64,000 nt of DNA from Calothrix sp. CSU_2_0 (GTDB lineage: Bacteria > Cyanobacteriota > Cyanobacteriia > Cyanobacteriales > Nostocaceae): the NCBI GenBank assembly GCA_012034595.1, contig JAAUPE010000004.1:1-64000 (forward strand). The letters are read 5' to 3'. A program made the position numbers and the translations under genes. Below, piece by piece: positions 12,305 to 24,731 of the stretch (position 1 is its first letter; the number at the start of each line of letters is the position of its first letter). Below the pieces are notes generated by a model. It was not told the origin of the DNA. It was given only the letters and a program-made list of their open reading frames with translations, and made no database searches.

Positions 12305-14627
12305 ATGAATAAATATATTTCAGCATTCGATAGATTTTTAATAATCTTGTGTACGACGATTATTTTGTCTAGGTTTTTACTTGCACCAGCGTTCGGATTG
12401 GCAAAAGATAATATAAAACCATATTTCCATGAGGTACAAGTTGAGCTTCAACAAAAACTTATTGATAATATAGTTATTCAAAAATCAAAATCTCAAATCC
12501 AGTATCCGAATGTGGAGCCACTTTTGTACTATGGAAAAGTACCCTCTCCACAGCGCAAGATGACTCTGAAAAAATCCCTTACTTACCCGATTACCCGGAA
12601 GAGCGATCGCATTGATAACTATCATGGTACTAAAGTTAGTGACCCGTATCGTTGGTTAGAAGAGCCAGACTCGAAGGAAACTCAGACTTGGATAAATGCC
12701 CAAAATAAAGTCACTTTTGATTATTTAAACGAAATACCAGTTAGAGATAAGATTAAACAACGTCTGACGAAACTTTGGGATTACGAAAAATATGGCATTC
12801 CTTTTAAAGAGGAAAATCGCTACTTCTACCTCAGAAATGATGGTTTGCAAAATCAAAGTGTTCTTTACACACTCAATAATTTAAACGAGGAACCGAAGGT
12901 TTTACTCGATCCAAATGCACTTTCTGAAGATGGAACTGTGGCATTATCTGGCTACTCGGTAAGTGATAATGGTAAATATTTGGCATATGGTTTATCAGCA
13001 TCGGGTTCCGATTGGCAAGAATGGAAAGTTCGCGATATTCAAAGTGGTAAAGATTTAGAAGACAGTTTGAAATGGATAAATTTTCTAGTACATCGTGGAC
13101 AATGATAATAAAGGATTTTTCTATAGTCGCTACGATGAACCTAATCAAAAAACTAAATTAGAAGATATTAATTATTATCAAAAGCTCTATTATCATCGGA
13201 TTGGGACTCTGCAATCTGAGGATATTTTGATTTATAATCGTCCAGAGAATAAGGAGTGGGGTTTTAGCGGTAGTGTGACGGAAGATGGAAAGTTTCTGAT
13301 TATTTCTGTATGGTTAGGGACGGATTCTAGAAATCTACTTTTTTACAAAGATTTAACTAATAAGAATTCTCAGGTAGTGGAATTAATTAATAAACTGGAA
13401 TCGGATTTCAGCTTTGTAGATAATGATAAAAATATCTTCTATTTCCGTACAGATTTAAATGCACCACGGGGACGAGTAATTGCTATTGACATTAAAAAAC
13501 CGACTCGTACGAATTGGCGTGAAGTAATTCCTCAGTCGGAAGAAACTTTGGAGAATGTAGGGACTATTAATAATCAATTTGTTGCTGATTACCTCAAAGA
13601 TGCTCGCAGCCAAATTAAGGTGTTTGACTTGAAGGGTAAATTAATTCGTGAGGTAGAGTTACCGGGAATTGGCTCAGTATCTGGGTTTGAAGGTAAACGT
13701 AGTGATACTGAAACATTTTATAGTTTTACTAATTTCACAACTCCAGGAACAATTTATCGGTATGATATGGTTACGGGAGAAAGTAGGGTTTTTAGAGAAG
13801 CAAAAATAGATTTTAATCCCGAAAATTACGAAATAAATCAAGTTTTTTATAGCAGTAAAGATGGTACACGAATCCCAATGTTTGTTGTCCACAAAAAGGG
13901 AATTACCTTAGACGGAAATAATCCCACTTATTTGTATGGATATGGTGGTTTTAATGTTTCGCTAACACCTAGTTTTTCGGTTAGTGCTTTAGTGTGGATG
14001 GAAATGGGTGGGGTTTATGCAATGCCAAATTTACGTGGTGGTGGTGAATATGGTGAAGAATGGCATCAAGCAGGAATGAAAAAAAATAAACAAAATGTAT
14101 TTGATGATTTTATTGCTGCTGGGGAATGGTTGATTGCTAATAAGTATACTAAACCTGCAAAATTAGCGATTGGAGGAGGTAGTAATGGTGGACTTTTAGT
14201 TGGTGCTTGTATGGTGCAACGTCCCGATTTATTTGGTGCTGCTTTGCCTGCTGTTGGTGTCCTGGATATGTTACGATTTCACAAATTCACCATTGGTTGG
14301 GCTTGGACTTCGGAATACGGTTCACCGGATAATGCGGAAGATTTTAAGTTTTTGTATGCTTATTCTCCATTACATAATGTGAAACCGCGTACTGCTTATC
14401 CTGCCACATTAATTACTACAGCAGACCATGACGATCGCGTTGTACCTGCCCATAGTTTTAAGTTTGCTGCTGCGCTACAAGCTGCACAGAAAGGAGATGC
14501 ACCTGTGTTAATTAGAATTGAAACTAAAGCGGGACATGGTGCAGGTAAACCGACGACGAAAATAATTGAAGAATCGGCAGATAAGTGGGGTTTTTTGGTT
14601 AGGGTTTTGGGAATGAAATCAAGTTAA
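12305..14627 (+). CDS. Prolyl oligopeptidase family serine peptidase (S9), frameshifted
   Basis: Exported-looking prolyl oligopeptidase that would cleave short peptides after proline. An N-terminal hydrophobic signal (residues about 10-30) precedes the beta-propeller start (YPITRKSDRIDNYHGTKVSDPYRWLEEPDS). The first frame stops at 13105 and the second is open from 13095. Homologous sequence would read WINFSS-SW-DNDNKGFFYSRYD, which is restored by adding one T after the T-run at 13081-13084 and one base near 13098, so two single-base losses within 20 bases. The catalytic domain is complete: nucleophile in GGGSNGG, aspartate in DHDDRVVP, histidine in GHGAGKP. Either a recent pseudogene or sequencing error. 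Confidence 0.85.
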
Positions 14628-14666
14628 AAGTTTCTAGGGATAGGATTAGTGGACTCCTAAATAAAC

Positions 14667-16033
14667 TTAATTATGGTGAGGTTTTGCAATCATTTTCATC
14701 CCAATTGGAGCCACTAATGTTAATCCGCGACGCATGGGTTTTACGGGACGTTTGTCAAATGAAAATACTCGATAATTTGATAAAATTGTTGTCAATATAA
14801 TTTTCATTTCGTACATAGCAAAAGCCATTCCTATGCAATGACGATTTCCACCTCCAAAAGGTAGATACTCGTAAGGTGAAAACTGCTTTTCTAAAAAACG
14901 TTCGGGGATAAATTGTTTGGAATTTGGATAAACTTCTTGCCGATGGTGTGCTAAATAAATACTAGGAATAATTAATGTTTTTGTGGGTAATTGATAACCC
15001 ATTATTTCTACAGGTGAGTTGACTATTCTGCTGAAAGAACTTGTTGCGACTGGATAGATTCTTAAAGTTTCCTGACAAACTGCTGTGAGATAAGGTAACT
15101 TGTTGATTGTGCTGGGTTCGGGTTGATAGGTAAGAGTGTCGAGTTCATCTTGTAGCTTTTTTCGTACTTGTTGCGATCGCTCGATCCAATAAAAAGCCCA
15201 AACTAAAGCTGAAGCTGTGGTTTCATGTCCCAAAATTAACAGTGTTATGAGTTCGTCACGTAGTTCTTCGTCAGACATTGATTTACCATCATCGTAAGTC
15301 GCAGACATCATTAAGCTGAGAACATCTTTGCGATTTGGATTATTTGTTTGAATATCTGCACGAACTTCTTGAATGTGGCTATAGATTAATTCATCGACTT
15401 TTTCTAAAAGCGTTAAAATGTATCCCCAAGGACTCCATTTTCCAAAATCTCTTTGCCAAAATTTGAACAGTAAAGCTGCTGAAATTAAAGGAAAGCCTAA
15501 AACTTCCAAGAGTGCATTAATTGCTTGTTTTAGCTCTTCTAAGCGTTGCCCTTCATCTAAACCAAACACCACACGTAAAATTACACGCATGGTTATTTCT
15601 TGCATTGAATGACGAATATTAAATGCTTTTCCATCTTTCCAATTGTGACTAACCTGTTGGGAAATTTCGGCTATGGCTTGACCATAAGTTCGCATTCTAT
15701 CACCATGCAGGCTTGGTGCTAATAGTTTTCGCTGTTGTCGATGGGTTTGACCATCAAGTAAGACTACAGAGTTGCTACCAAGGAGATATTTTAAAATATC
15801 GTTTCCTCTTCCAGCATCTAGTTTATTAGCATGGGTAGTAAAAATTTGCTCTAGTGCTTGAGGATGGCTAAATAGACAATATTGTCACCATTTTTGGTTT
15901 TAATCGCGAAGTTATCACCATAAGTTTTAGCAAAATCTTCCATATACTTCAAAGGTTGAAATACCATTTTCATTTGCCGTAAAAATATTGATATATCCGA
16001 ACCATGAGGAATGGTCTGATTTATGATTGGCAT
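14667..16033 (-). CDS. Cytochrome P450, CYP110-like, frameshifted
   Basis: Heme monooxygenase of the cyanobacterial CYP110 type, which commonly oxidises fatty acids, alkanes or terpenes. The C-terminal frame carries the oxygen-binding I-helix (LILGHETTAS), the ExxR motif (ETLRIYP) and the heme-cysteine loop (PFGGGNRHCIG). The N-terminal frame starts at 16033 (MPIINQTIPHGSD). The frames join at about 15874, where one base is missing: the downstream frame continues upstream as FSHPQALEQIFTTHANKL and DGQTHRQQRKLLAP. The restored length, about 455 residues, is normal. Substrate cannot be inferred. One single-base deletion, possibly technical. Confidence 0.87.
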
Positions 16034-16412
16034 ACATTAATTAATCAAATGAAGCGGATAAAATCAAGTCAATAAAATCAAGTAAACAAAAAATATAACT
16101 TTTCTTACTTTTGCCGCGATTTTAGAAGATTAAAGCTGGTAATTCTGTTCGATTTGAACCTTAATTAGTATGATAATTTTATTAAGAAAAAATACTCAAA
16201 CAAAAACAATATCCCTGACTTTTTCAAAAAACAGATTGTGTAGCTTGGGTGATACATACACGTAGGTTCCGGGTAGTGTAACCCAACATTAACAAGACTA
16301 TAATGTTGGGTTTTGCTATCGCGAAACCCAACCGACAAAAACTACTAACCTAAGTCGAAAATGCTATATATTAATTTAATTTTTTTGAACTGTATTCAAC
16401 TGGATTAAATAT
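16034..16412. other. Intergenic region with a 12-bp inverted repeat (terminator-like)
   Basis: No coding region is seen. At 16280-16312 the arms AACCCAACATTA and TAATGTTGGGTT form a 12-bp perfect stem with a nine-base loop, followed by TT and a second half-copy of AACCCAACC. It could terminate transcription from either side. Related GTTGGGTT words recur at about 37757 and 37885-37950, so it may equally be a dispersed repeat. Confidence 0.5.
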
Positions 16413-17744
16413 CTAATTAATGCTTAAGGATATTGGTAAGATAATAATAAATTTACTACCTTTACCTAATTCAGATTCAACTTTAATTTTGCCTTGGTGT
16501 TTATCTTCAATAATTTGTTTAGAAATTGATAGTCCTAATCCTGTTCCTTGACCAATATTTTTTGTTGTATATAAATGGTCAAAAACACGATTTTTAATGT
16601 TTTCGCTCATTCCAGAACCATTATCTTGAATTTTAATAATTAATAATTTTACTTTTTGTTGTTCTTGGTCTAAAATTATTTCTGTAGTAATAGTAATAAT
16701 ATTTGGACTTAATTCTATTTCTAAATATTTACGTTTTTTATTAATATCATCAAAACTATCAATCGCGTTAGCAATAATATTCATAAATACTTGATTTAAT
16801 TGTCCCAAATAACATTCTATTTTGGGTATATCTCCGTAATCTTTAACAACTTGAATTGCTGGACGAGTTTCATCAGCTTTAAGACGATGTTGGAGAATCA
16901 TTAAAGTGCTGTCAATCCCTTCGTGGATATTAGCAAGAACTGTATTGCTGGTGTCACTCCGAGAAAAAGTTCGCAAAGATGTGCTGATTTCACGAATGCG
17001 ATCGCAGCCAATTTCCATTGAGTCGATCATCTTGGGTAAATCTTCAATTAAGTACTCTAAGTCAACTTCAGCTATTTTGGTTTGAATTTTTTCGCTAGGG
17101 TTGAATAATTCCTCTTGGTAAAGTCGCAAACAATCAACAATATCTTTTACTGCCAATTTGGTTTGGTTGACATTACCAGAAATAAAGCTAATCGGGTTAT
17201 TAATTTCATGTGCAACTCCTGCAATTAAGTTACCTAAAGAGGACATTTTTTCACCTTGGATTAATTGCAATTGCGATTTTTGCAGTTTTTCTAAAGCTTT
17301 TGTAAGTTCGGAAGTACGTTCGATAACTCGCTGTTCAAGTTCTTGGTTAAGAACTTGTAGCTCTTTGGTGAGGTTGCGAAGTTGTAAATGGGTACTGACA
17401 CGAGCAAGTACTTCTTCTTGGTGAAATGGCTTAGTTATATAGTCTACCGCACCTACGGAAAAGCCTTGAAGTTTTTCTTCAGTATCGGAAAGTGCTGTCA
17501 TGAAAATTACGGGAATATTTTGAGTAACTGGGGAAGATTTTAAACACTGACAAGTTTCAAAACCATTGATTCCAGGCATCATGACATCAAGTAATATTAA
17601 ATCTGGAGAGGCAATTTCGAGTTTTTCAAGAGCGCTTTCTCCACTTTGAGCAATAAGAATGCGATAACCTGCTGATTTTAAACAGTTAAATAATACTTTT
17701 GTGTTTGTGGGATTATCATCAACAATTAAAATTTGATTTTGCAT
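16413..17744 (-). CDS. Response regulator-histidine kinase (REC-HisKA-HATPase)
   Basis: A 443-residue kinase with an N-terminal receiver (DDN near residue 8-10, phosphoacceptor in LILLDVMMPG, lysine in YITKPF), a coiled-coil connector (about 125-165), a HisKA domain with the phosphorylatable histidine in GVAHEINNP, and an ATPase domain with N box (MNIIANAIDS), G1 (DNGSGM) and G2 (GTGLGLSIS). There are no membrane segments, so it should be cytoplasmic and receive its signal by phosphotransfer to the receiver, probably from the hybrid kinase encoded just upstream on the same strand. This cyanobacterial architecture is common. Regulatory target unknown. Confidence 0.93.
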   Translation of the reverse strand: MQNQILIVDDNPTNTKVLFNCLKSAGYRILIAQSGESALEKLEIASPDLILLDVMMPGINGFETCQCLKSSPVTQNIPVIFMTALSDTEEKLQGFSVGAVDYITKPFHQEEVLARVSTHLQLRNLTKELQVLNQELEQRVIERTSELTKALEKLQKSQLQLIQGEKMSSLGNLIAGVAHEINNPISFISGNVNQTKLAVKDIVDCLRLYQEELFNPSEKIQTKIAEVDLEYLIEDLPKMIDSMEIGCDRIREISTSLRTFSRSDTSNTVLANIHEGIDSTLMILQHRLKADETRPAIQVVKDYGDIPKIECYLGQLNQVFMNIIANAIDSFDDINKKRKYLEIELSPNIITITTEIILDQEQQKVKLLIIKIQDNGSGMSENIKNRVFDHLYTTKNIGQGTGLGLSISKQIIEDKHQGKIKVESELGKGSKFIIILPISLSIN

Positions 17745-17814
17745 GGTTGTAATTTAGATTTATTATTTAGTTTTTGATTCTTTATTATTTATTTATTGAT
17801 GCTTGATTCCCAAT

Positions 17815-17992
17815 TCCCCATTACTTGATTCCTAATTCCTGACTCCTGATTCCTGACTCCTGATTCTTGATTCCTAATTCCTGATTCCTGACTCCTAATT
17901 CCTGATTCCTGACTCCTGATTCTTGATTCCTAATTCCTGACTCCTGACTCCTGATTCCTAATTCCTGACTCCTGATTCCTGATTCCTCTTAA
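17815..17992. repeat. STRR block (TGATTCC/TGACTCC heptamers)
   Basis: About 25 head-to-tail degenerate heptamers of the forms TGATTCC, TAATTCC and TGACTCC fill nearly the whole spacer between the two kinase genes. Length polymorphism would be expected here. Confidence 0.9.
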
Positions 17993-17995
17993 AAA

Positions 17996-20900
17996 CTACA
18001 AATTATCCTCAATCGCTTGTTGAACTAATTTAAGGATTGCGGATTCGTTCATCTCCTCTACAAGTTGTAATAATTTGTCTGTGAAAGGTTTGTAGGAAAT
18101 ATCTAATTCCTGAATGCGATTTGCTTCTTCTTGAATTGCATCAATATCCCCAATTCTAGCTGCTAGATGCAGGGATTGTAACTCTTTGGGAGAAGGAGCT
18201 AGTAATGTTGCGATATTCGCAGGTAATTGTATTTTATCAGTAGGATTTGTGCTATTTGCTGAAATTTCATAAATCCAATACAATTGTAAATATTGACTAA
18301 TTTGTGATATTAATTCTTCGGTTTCCACTGGTTTTGGAAAAAAAAACATTTGCCCCTGCTGCAAGACTAGAAGCGCGATCGCTATCGAAAACGCTTGCAG
18401 AGGAGACAATAATTGTTGTTTGAGCAAATTCGGGATTTTGTCGCAACTGTCGTACCATTTCTAAACCATCTAGATGTGGCATGGCGATATCGGTAATAAT
18501 TAAATCAGGTTTATAAACTGCGGTTTGTTCTAATCCTTCTTTTCCATTGATTGCTTCTGCACATTCAAACCCCAGGGGTTCAAGTAAGTTAACGATTACC
18601 GAACGGTTATCCCACTGATCGTCAACTACTAATACTTTCCGACGAGTTCCTTTATAACCAATAATATTACCTTTGTATTTTTCTTTTTTAACAACAAAAT
18701 CAACCTCATTATTTACTTCAGCAAGTTTGATTTCAAACCAAAAACTGCTACCTTCTCCTAACTTGCTACTAACTTGAATACAACTGTCCATCATTTGCAC
18801 AATACGCTGACTAATTGCTAGTCCTAACCCAGTTCCTTCTGCCATCCGTCGCTTATTTCCAACTTGCTCAAATGGGAGAAATATTTTTCGCACTTCTTCT
18901 GTATCAATACCAATACCACTATCTTCAACTGTAAAACGAAGTTTAAATATAGGGTAATTAGGAGATTCGGAGGTAATCAAAGATAGTTTTCCCTTGTCTA
19001 CATCTTCGATTAACTCGACTTTAAAATTTACTCCCCCTTTATCAGTAAATTTAATTGCATTGCCAATCAAATTTATTAGTACTTGTCGCAAGCGTTTCTC
19101 GTCAGCACGAACTACAGTAGGTAGAATATTTAAACTCTTGTAAGTAAAATTAATATGTTTTTGCTCGGCACGAATGCGACAAATTTCAGTGATTCCGTAG
19201 AGAAATGTTTCTAAATCAAAATCGCTTGACTGTAAATCAAATTTGCGAGCTTCGATTTTAGAAAGGTCAAGTATATCATTAATTAAAGTTAGTAAATGCG
19301 AACCGCATTGATGAATAATACCAATTTTTTGCTTGTATTCACTATTAAGTTCTCTATCCCGTTGCAAGATTTGTGCATACCCTAAAATACCATTGAGTGG
19401 CGTTCGTAATTCGTGGCTCATATTTGCTAAAAACTCACTCTTAGCACGGTTTGCACTATCAGCAAGTTCTTTTGCCTCTAACAGTTCTGCTGTTCTTCTT
19501 TCGACATGTTGTTCGAGTTGTTCGTTAACTTCTTGAAGTGATAACTCTGCATTTTTACGTAAGGTTATATCTTGAAATGTACCAAGAATTCCGATTCTAT
19601 TTCCTTCGATATCGAGTAATGGAACCTTACTAGTTTCAATCCAAGCTTGTTTCCCATCTGCTTGTAATTGGGGTTCGATAATTTCTAGCATTGGTTTACC
19701 AGATGCCATCACAGCGCGATCGCATTCTCGAAAATATCTTGCTTCTTCAACTTTCCAAGGTAAATCGTAGTCGGTTTTACCAATAATGTCTTCTGGTAAA
19801 TCAAATCCAGCAACTTTGGCAAAATTGCGGTTACAACCTAAAAATACCGAGTTACTATCTTTCCAAAAAACATGCTGGGGAATTGTTTCTAAAATTAGCT
19901 TTAAAAATTGCTGCGATTCGCGTAATTTAATTTTCTCTTGTCTACGTTCGGTAACATCCATCCCAAAACCAACAATACCAATAATGTCACCTTCCGAATT
20001 GCGTAATGGTACTTTTTGCGTATCATAAACTCGTCTTGTGCCATCAGCAATAATAACCACATTTTCAGGATTACGAATTGTTTCACCTGCTAATACTGCT
20101 ATATCATCGCAGCGAAAACCGCGAATTCCTTTTTCCAGATTTCCAAAAACTAATTCCTCAAGAAAACCAATTTCGACATCATTTTTACCAATTATTTCTG
20201 GAAAAGTCTTATTAAGACTATCAGTCATGCCTTTATTAACAAGAATATAGCGGAAATTTTGGTCTTTAACAAATATCCAATTTGAGGTTGCATCAATAAC
20301 ATTACGAAGTAAATTTGCCTGATACTCAATTTGGTCTAAAGTAGCAGTTAAAGCAACTTCTGCAAACTTGCGATCGCTCACATCAATCGCAATACAAATT
20401 AGACTTTCGACTTGACCTATTTTATTAATGATTGGGGTGTGGCAAATATCAAAAAATGAGCCACCAATATTTGATTTATAATTTTTAATTTCACCAGTAA
20501 ATGCTTGATTAATATTTTTTATTACATCCGGATAATCTTTGTAAACCTCATACACAGATTTCCCAACAACTTCACCTGATTTTAAACCTAGTACCTCTAA
20601 AGCTTGACCTTCAGAAAAAGTAAATATACCCTCTTTATTCAAAGCAAACAGGATAATTGGAGCCGAATTAATCACAGTTCGCAAACGTTCTTCGCTTTGA
20701 TGTAGAGCTTTTTCGGTTGTTTCACGTTCATACTGTGCAGCTTGCTTTTCACTAATATCAAGCATAATTCCATCCCAAATAATTGCACCATCCGGTTGAA
20801 GTTCGGGACGAGAAATAGCTTGAAACCACTTTTGTTTTCCCGGTAAATTAATTCTTCCTTCCCAAGTCCAAGGTTGCAATGTTTGAGCAGAAACTTCTAT

Positions 20901-21830
20901 TGATTGCTTAAATTTATCCAGGTCATCTGGATGTAAACTTGGAAAAAATAATATTGCTTCTTCTTGTAATTGTTCTGGGCTATATTCAAATAAATCGCAA
21001 CCTCCAGAACTTATATAAGGAAAAGATGCCGAACCATCGGAATCAATCCGAAATTGGTAAATCATCCCCGGTATGTTATCAGCTAATCTCTGGAAACGTT
21101 GCTCGCTGGTATGTAACTCTTTGGTGCGAGTGAATAATTCCGATTGAACTTTTTGCAATTCTTGGATCGATTCCTCTAACTGTTGAATATATTGCTGAGA
21201 TTTTAAAGTAATGCGAGCATTTTCCAAAGATATCGCAGCTTGCGAACAAAGAAAATCAACCACTTTTATCACTTCATCAGTGAAAATATTTTCTTGAAAT
21301 TGTGATTCTATATATACAATTCCAATAGGTTTTCCACTTTTGTTAAATATAGGTTGACACAAATAACTAATAGGCTTATGTACTAATAAATAATTATCAG
21401 AGATTAAGCTAGTATTGAAACTAGATTGATTTGATTGACTTACTTGAATTGTGCGATATGTCTTTAGCTTTTGCTGCTTATCAAAATACAGAACAGGTTG
21501 CAAATATTGCCAAACATAGCTAACAATCTGACTAGGAAATTGTTTTAATTCTTCTTGATAAATATCTTCTGGAATTCTGGTTACAGCATTTGTATACAGT
21601 GCAGAAATTTCTAATTCTTCATTTTTATTTGGCAAAAGCAAAACACCTCGACTTGCACCAGTATATTCCGTCACTATTGTTATCAAATTACTGAGCAGTC
21701 GATCGACTTGAATTTCGCTTGTAAAAGCTTGCGATGCTTTGAGGATAGCTTCTAGATTCAGAACATTCGTAGTTGTACAATTGACCTGAGATTGTCCCTG
21801 GTTTCCGAGTTCAAAATTTGTATCTGCCAT
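17996..21830 (-). CDS. GAF-multi-PAS hybrid histidine kinase with receiver, frameshifted in the receiver
   Basis: Large soluble hybrid sensor kinase. Domains in order: GAF (about residues 25-205), four PAS/PAC modules (about 240-800, each ending in a DISEKQ/DVSDRK/DVTERR/DITLRK-type PAC tail), coiled coil, HisKA (NMSHELRTPLNGIL), HATPase (NLIGNAIKFTDKG; GTGLGLAIS) and a receiver (IITDIAMPHLDG). The frame breaks at 18338-18346, nine A on the + strand. With eight A it continues as ANVFFPKPVETEEL and then a roughly 90-residue C-terminal tail to 17996. This is the only insertion-type indel of the set and sits in the longest homopolymer. Signals and partner unknown. Confidence 0.9.
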
Positions 21831-22058
21831 AATCCCAAAATCATCAATTTACGGATTTAGTTTTCCCAAACAGACAGGTAAAATTTCACTATTTCGGATA
21901 AAACTTGTTATTTTTCAAATATTTTCTGTATTTTAGCCGTAAATTGATCGATAAGCTTTATATTTATGTAGCTATATATCGATGTTTATAGTATCTACCA
22001 AACCCTGAACATTGACACAAAACCATTTACTGATTTGTCCATAGTCAACTTATAAATC

Positions 22059-22161
22059 ATACCAATTTGAAAAAACAACGCGACAGATAGATATTTGTAG
22101 AGACGTAGTACTGCTACGTGTCTACCCTTGGATGTGTTGCAATCATTATTTGAATTGGTAT
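22059..22161 (+). repeat. MITE-like dispersed repeat, copy 1
   Basis: A 103-bp element with imperfect terminal inverted repeats (ATACCAATTTGA at the left, TGAATTGGTAT at the right) and an internal palindrome around GTAGAGACGTAGTACTGCTACG. Near-identical copies occur at 47189-47291 and, inverted, at 62829-62931. No coding capacity, so probably a non-autonomous element. The rest of the 21831-22231 spacer shows nothing I can name. Confidence 0.85.
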
Positions 22162-22231
22162 CAAGTTCAAAAAAAAGTGCTGAGTTTCTACCCAACACAT
22201 TAAAAATAAACATCCAAAATAAATATCCAAA

Positions 22232-22564
22232 TTAAGCATTCGCAAAAACATTACTTATAAAAAACCTCGTTTCCCCAATCTGGCAACAGCAACCGCAACA
22301 GGCAACCTTTTGCATTTGACCTATATCAGTAGTTAGAGGATAAACGCGAGTAATAAAGGTATTATCTTGAGGTGGGTGATTCCTTCGGAAAGCTTCGCTA
22401 ACGCGATATTCAACTAACCCAATTTGTAAATCGATACTTCGATCGGCAGATAATAAACTGATGGTGTCGAGAAGTTGACGTTGTGCAGCTTGGATAAAGC
22501 TTCCCATACTACCAGTTGTATCGATAACAAAACATAAATCGACGTGGTTAAGTCCAGTTTTCAT
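22232..22564 (-). pseudogene. Truncated von Willebrand factor A (vWA) domain protein
   Basis: N-terminal half of a vWA-domain protein starting at MKTGLNHVDL (22564). The metal-binding MIDAS motif is present (DTTGSMGS), and the sequence follows the family to ITRVYPLTTDIGQMQK. It then turns into unrelated cysteine-rich sequence and stops, so roughly the second half, with the remaining MIDAS residues, is lost. Between EYR and HPPQ there is an in-frame insertion of about eight residues encoded by a GCTTTCCGAAGG palindromic repeat. It lies downstream of the Ro60 gene on the same strand, but I do not infer a functional link. Non-functional most likely. Confidence 0.7.
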
Positions 22565-22728
22565 TGCTTGGTTTTTATTCTTATTTTCATTTTTATTTGG
22601 GAATTTGCATAAAAAGAAGAGAAAATTAAGCATATTAATTAACTCCTGTATATACACTTAAATATGAAGAGAAAAATCAAGATTATGTATATTAATACCT
22701 AATATTCCTGACAAAAAGTTATTCTCTA

Positions 22729-22873
22729 GTTACTATTATGAGATAACCATTTATCTATTCTTTCTATCTTCTCGTTTTCTCTTTCCCAGCCTTCAGGTTG
22801 GGAATTTATTTTTATTATTTTTTCTAGCCTCCAAGTATAAATAATTGAGGCTTTATATATTGATAATAGTAAC
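22729..22873 (-). other. Structured intergenic element downstream of Ro60 gene
   Basis: An 11-bp perfect inverted repeat (GTTACTATTAT at 22729, ATAATAGTAAC at 22863) encloses two further hairpins: TTCCCAGCCT...AGGTTGGGAA near 22781-22802, and GCCTC...GAGGC near 22830-22855. The result is a closed three-way-junction-like fold of about 145 nt. It lacks the conserved ACUU and AAGCUUACAUAC boxes of the Y RNAs upstream of Ro60. It could be a 3' end structure of the Ro60 transcript, a small RNA or a repeat. No gene is seen in the remainder of 22565-23029. Confidence 0.35.
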
Positions 22874-23029
22874 CAATTGTCATCTCAATTAGCAATACAA
22901 TCATCATTATTAATTTTATAAAATTAAAGTAATAATTTTATTAAAACTTTCTTGAATTTAACTTTTAACTAAAAACATCAAATTGAAAAAAGTTATCCCT
23001 CTTCCGAAAAAAAAAGAGGGAAACATATT

Positions 23030-24484
<1,455 letters not shown>

Positions 24485-24544
24485 CTACCTCCAAATAGTG
24501 AAGAGATGGGGAAGTAGTTATCGCACGCTGCGGGTTTTTTTTGA

Positions 24545-24625
24545 ATCACCGCGCAAGTCGAGAAAGCCATTTATTTTACTTTTTGCAGAGTAGTATGTAA
24601 GCTTTTTCAGTTAGGGCGCGGCGAT
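24545..24625 (-). ncRNA. Y RNA-like RNA, short form (yRNA-6), adjacent to Ro60 gene
   Basis: An 81-nt element. The ends pair in a 10-bp stem (RNA 5' AUCGCCGCGC with 3' GCGCGGUGAU, one G-U). An asymmetric internal loop has CCUAACUG on the 5' side and GACUU on the 3' side. A second stem uses GAAAAAGCU with GGCUUUCUC, followed by the conserved UACAUAC and a small UACU/AGUA hairpin in place of a tRNA-like domain. The ACUU before the terminal stem matches the arrangement known at the Ro-binding end of Y RNAs. It is the nearest element to the Ro60 gene. There is no U-run terminator; a competing stem exists with 24515-24524. Confidence 0.75.
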
Positions 24626-24680
24626 AACTACTATTATATCATTTTTAAATCTGGTTGTATCCAATTTATCCGAGCTTTCT

Positions 24681-24712
24681 TTGACACTTCACGCAAGTTA
24701 AAAAAGTTAGTG
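24681..24712 (-). pseudogene. Orphan 3' half of a Y RNA-like element
   Basis: Only the 3' strand is present (RNA AACUUUUUUAACUUGCGUGAAG), which aligns base for base with the 3' ends of the intact elements, including the invariant ACUU. No 5' partner strand or UACAUAC box is found between it and the neighbouring gene at 24732. It is probably a remnant left by rearrangement within the array. Confidence 0.55.
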
Positions 24713-24731
24713 AAATATTGAAAGTTGATTA

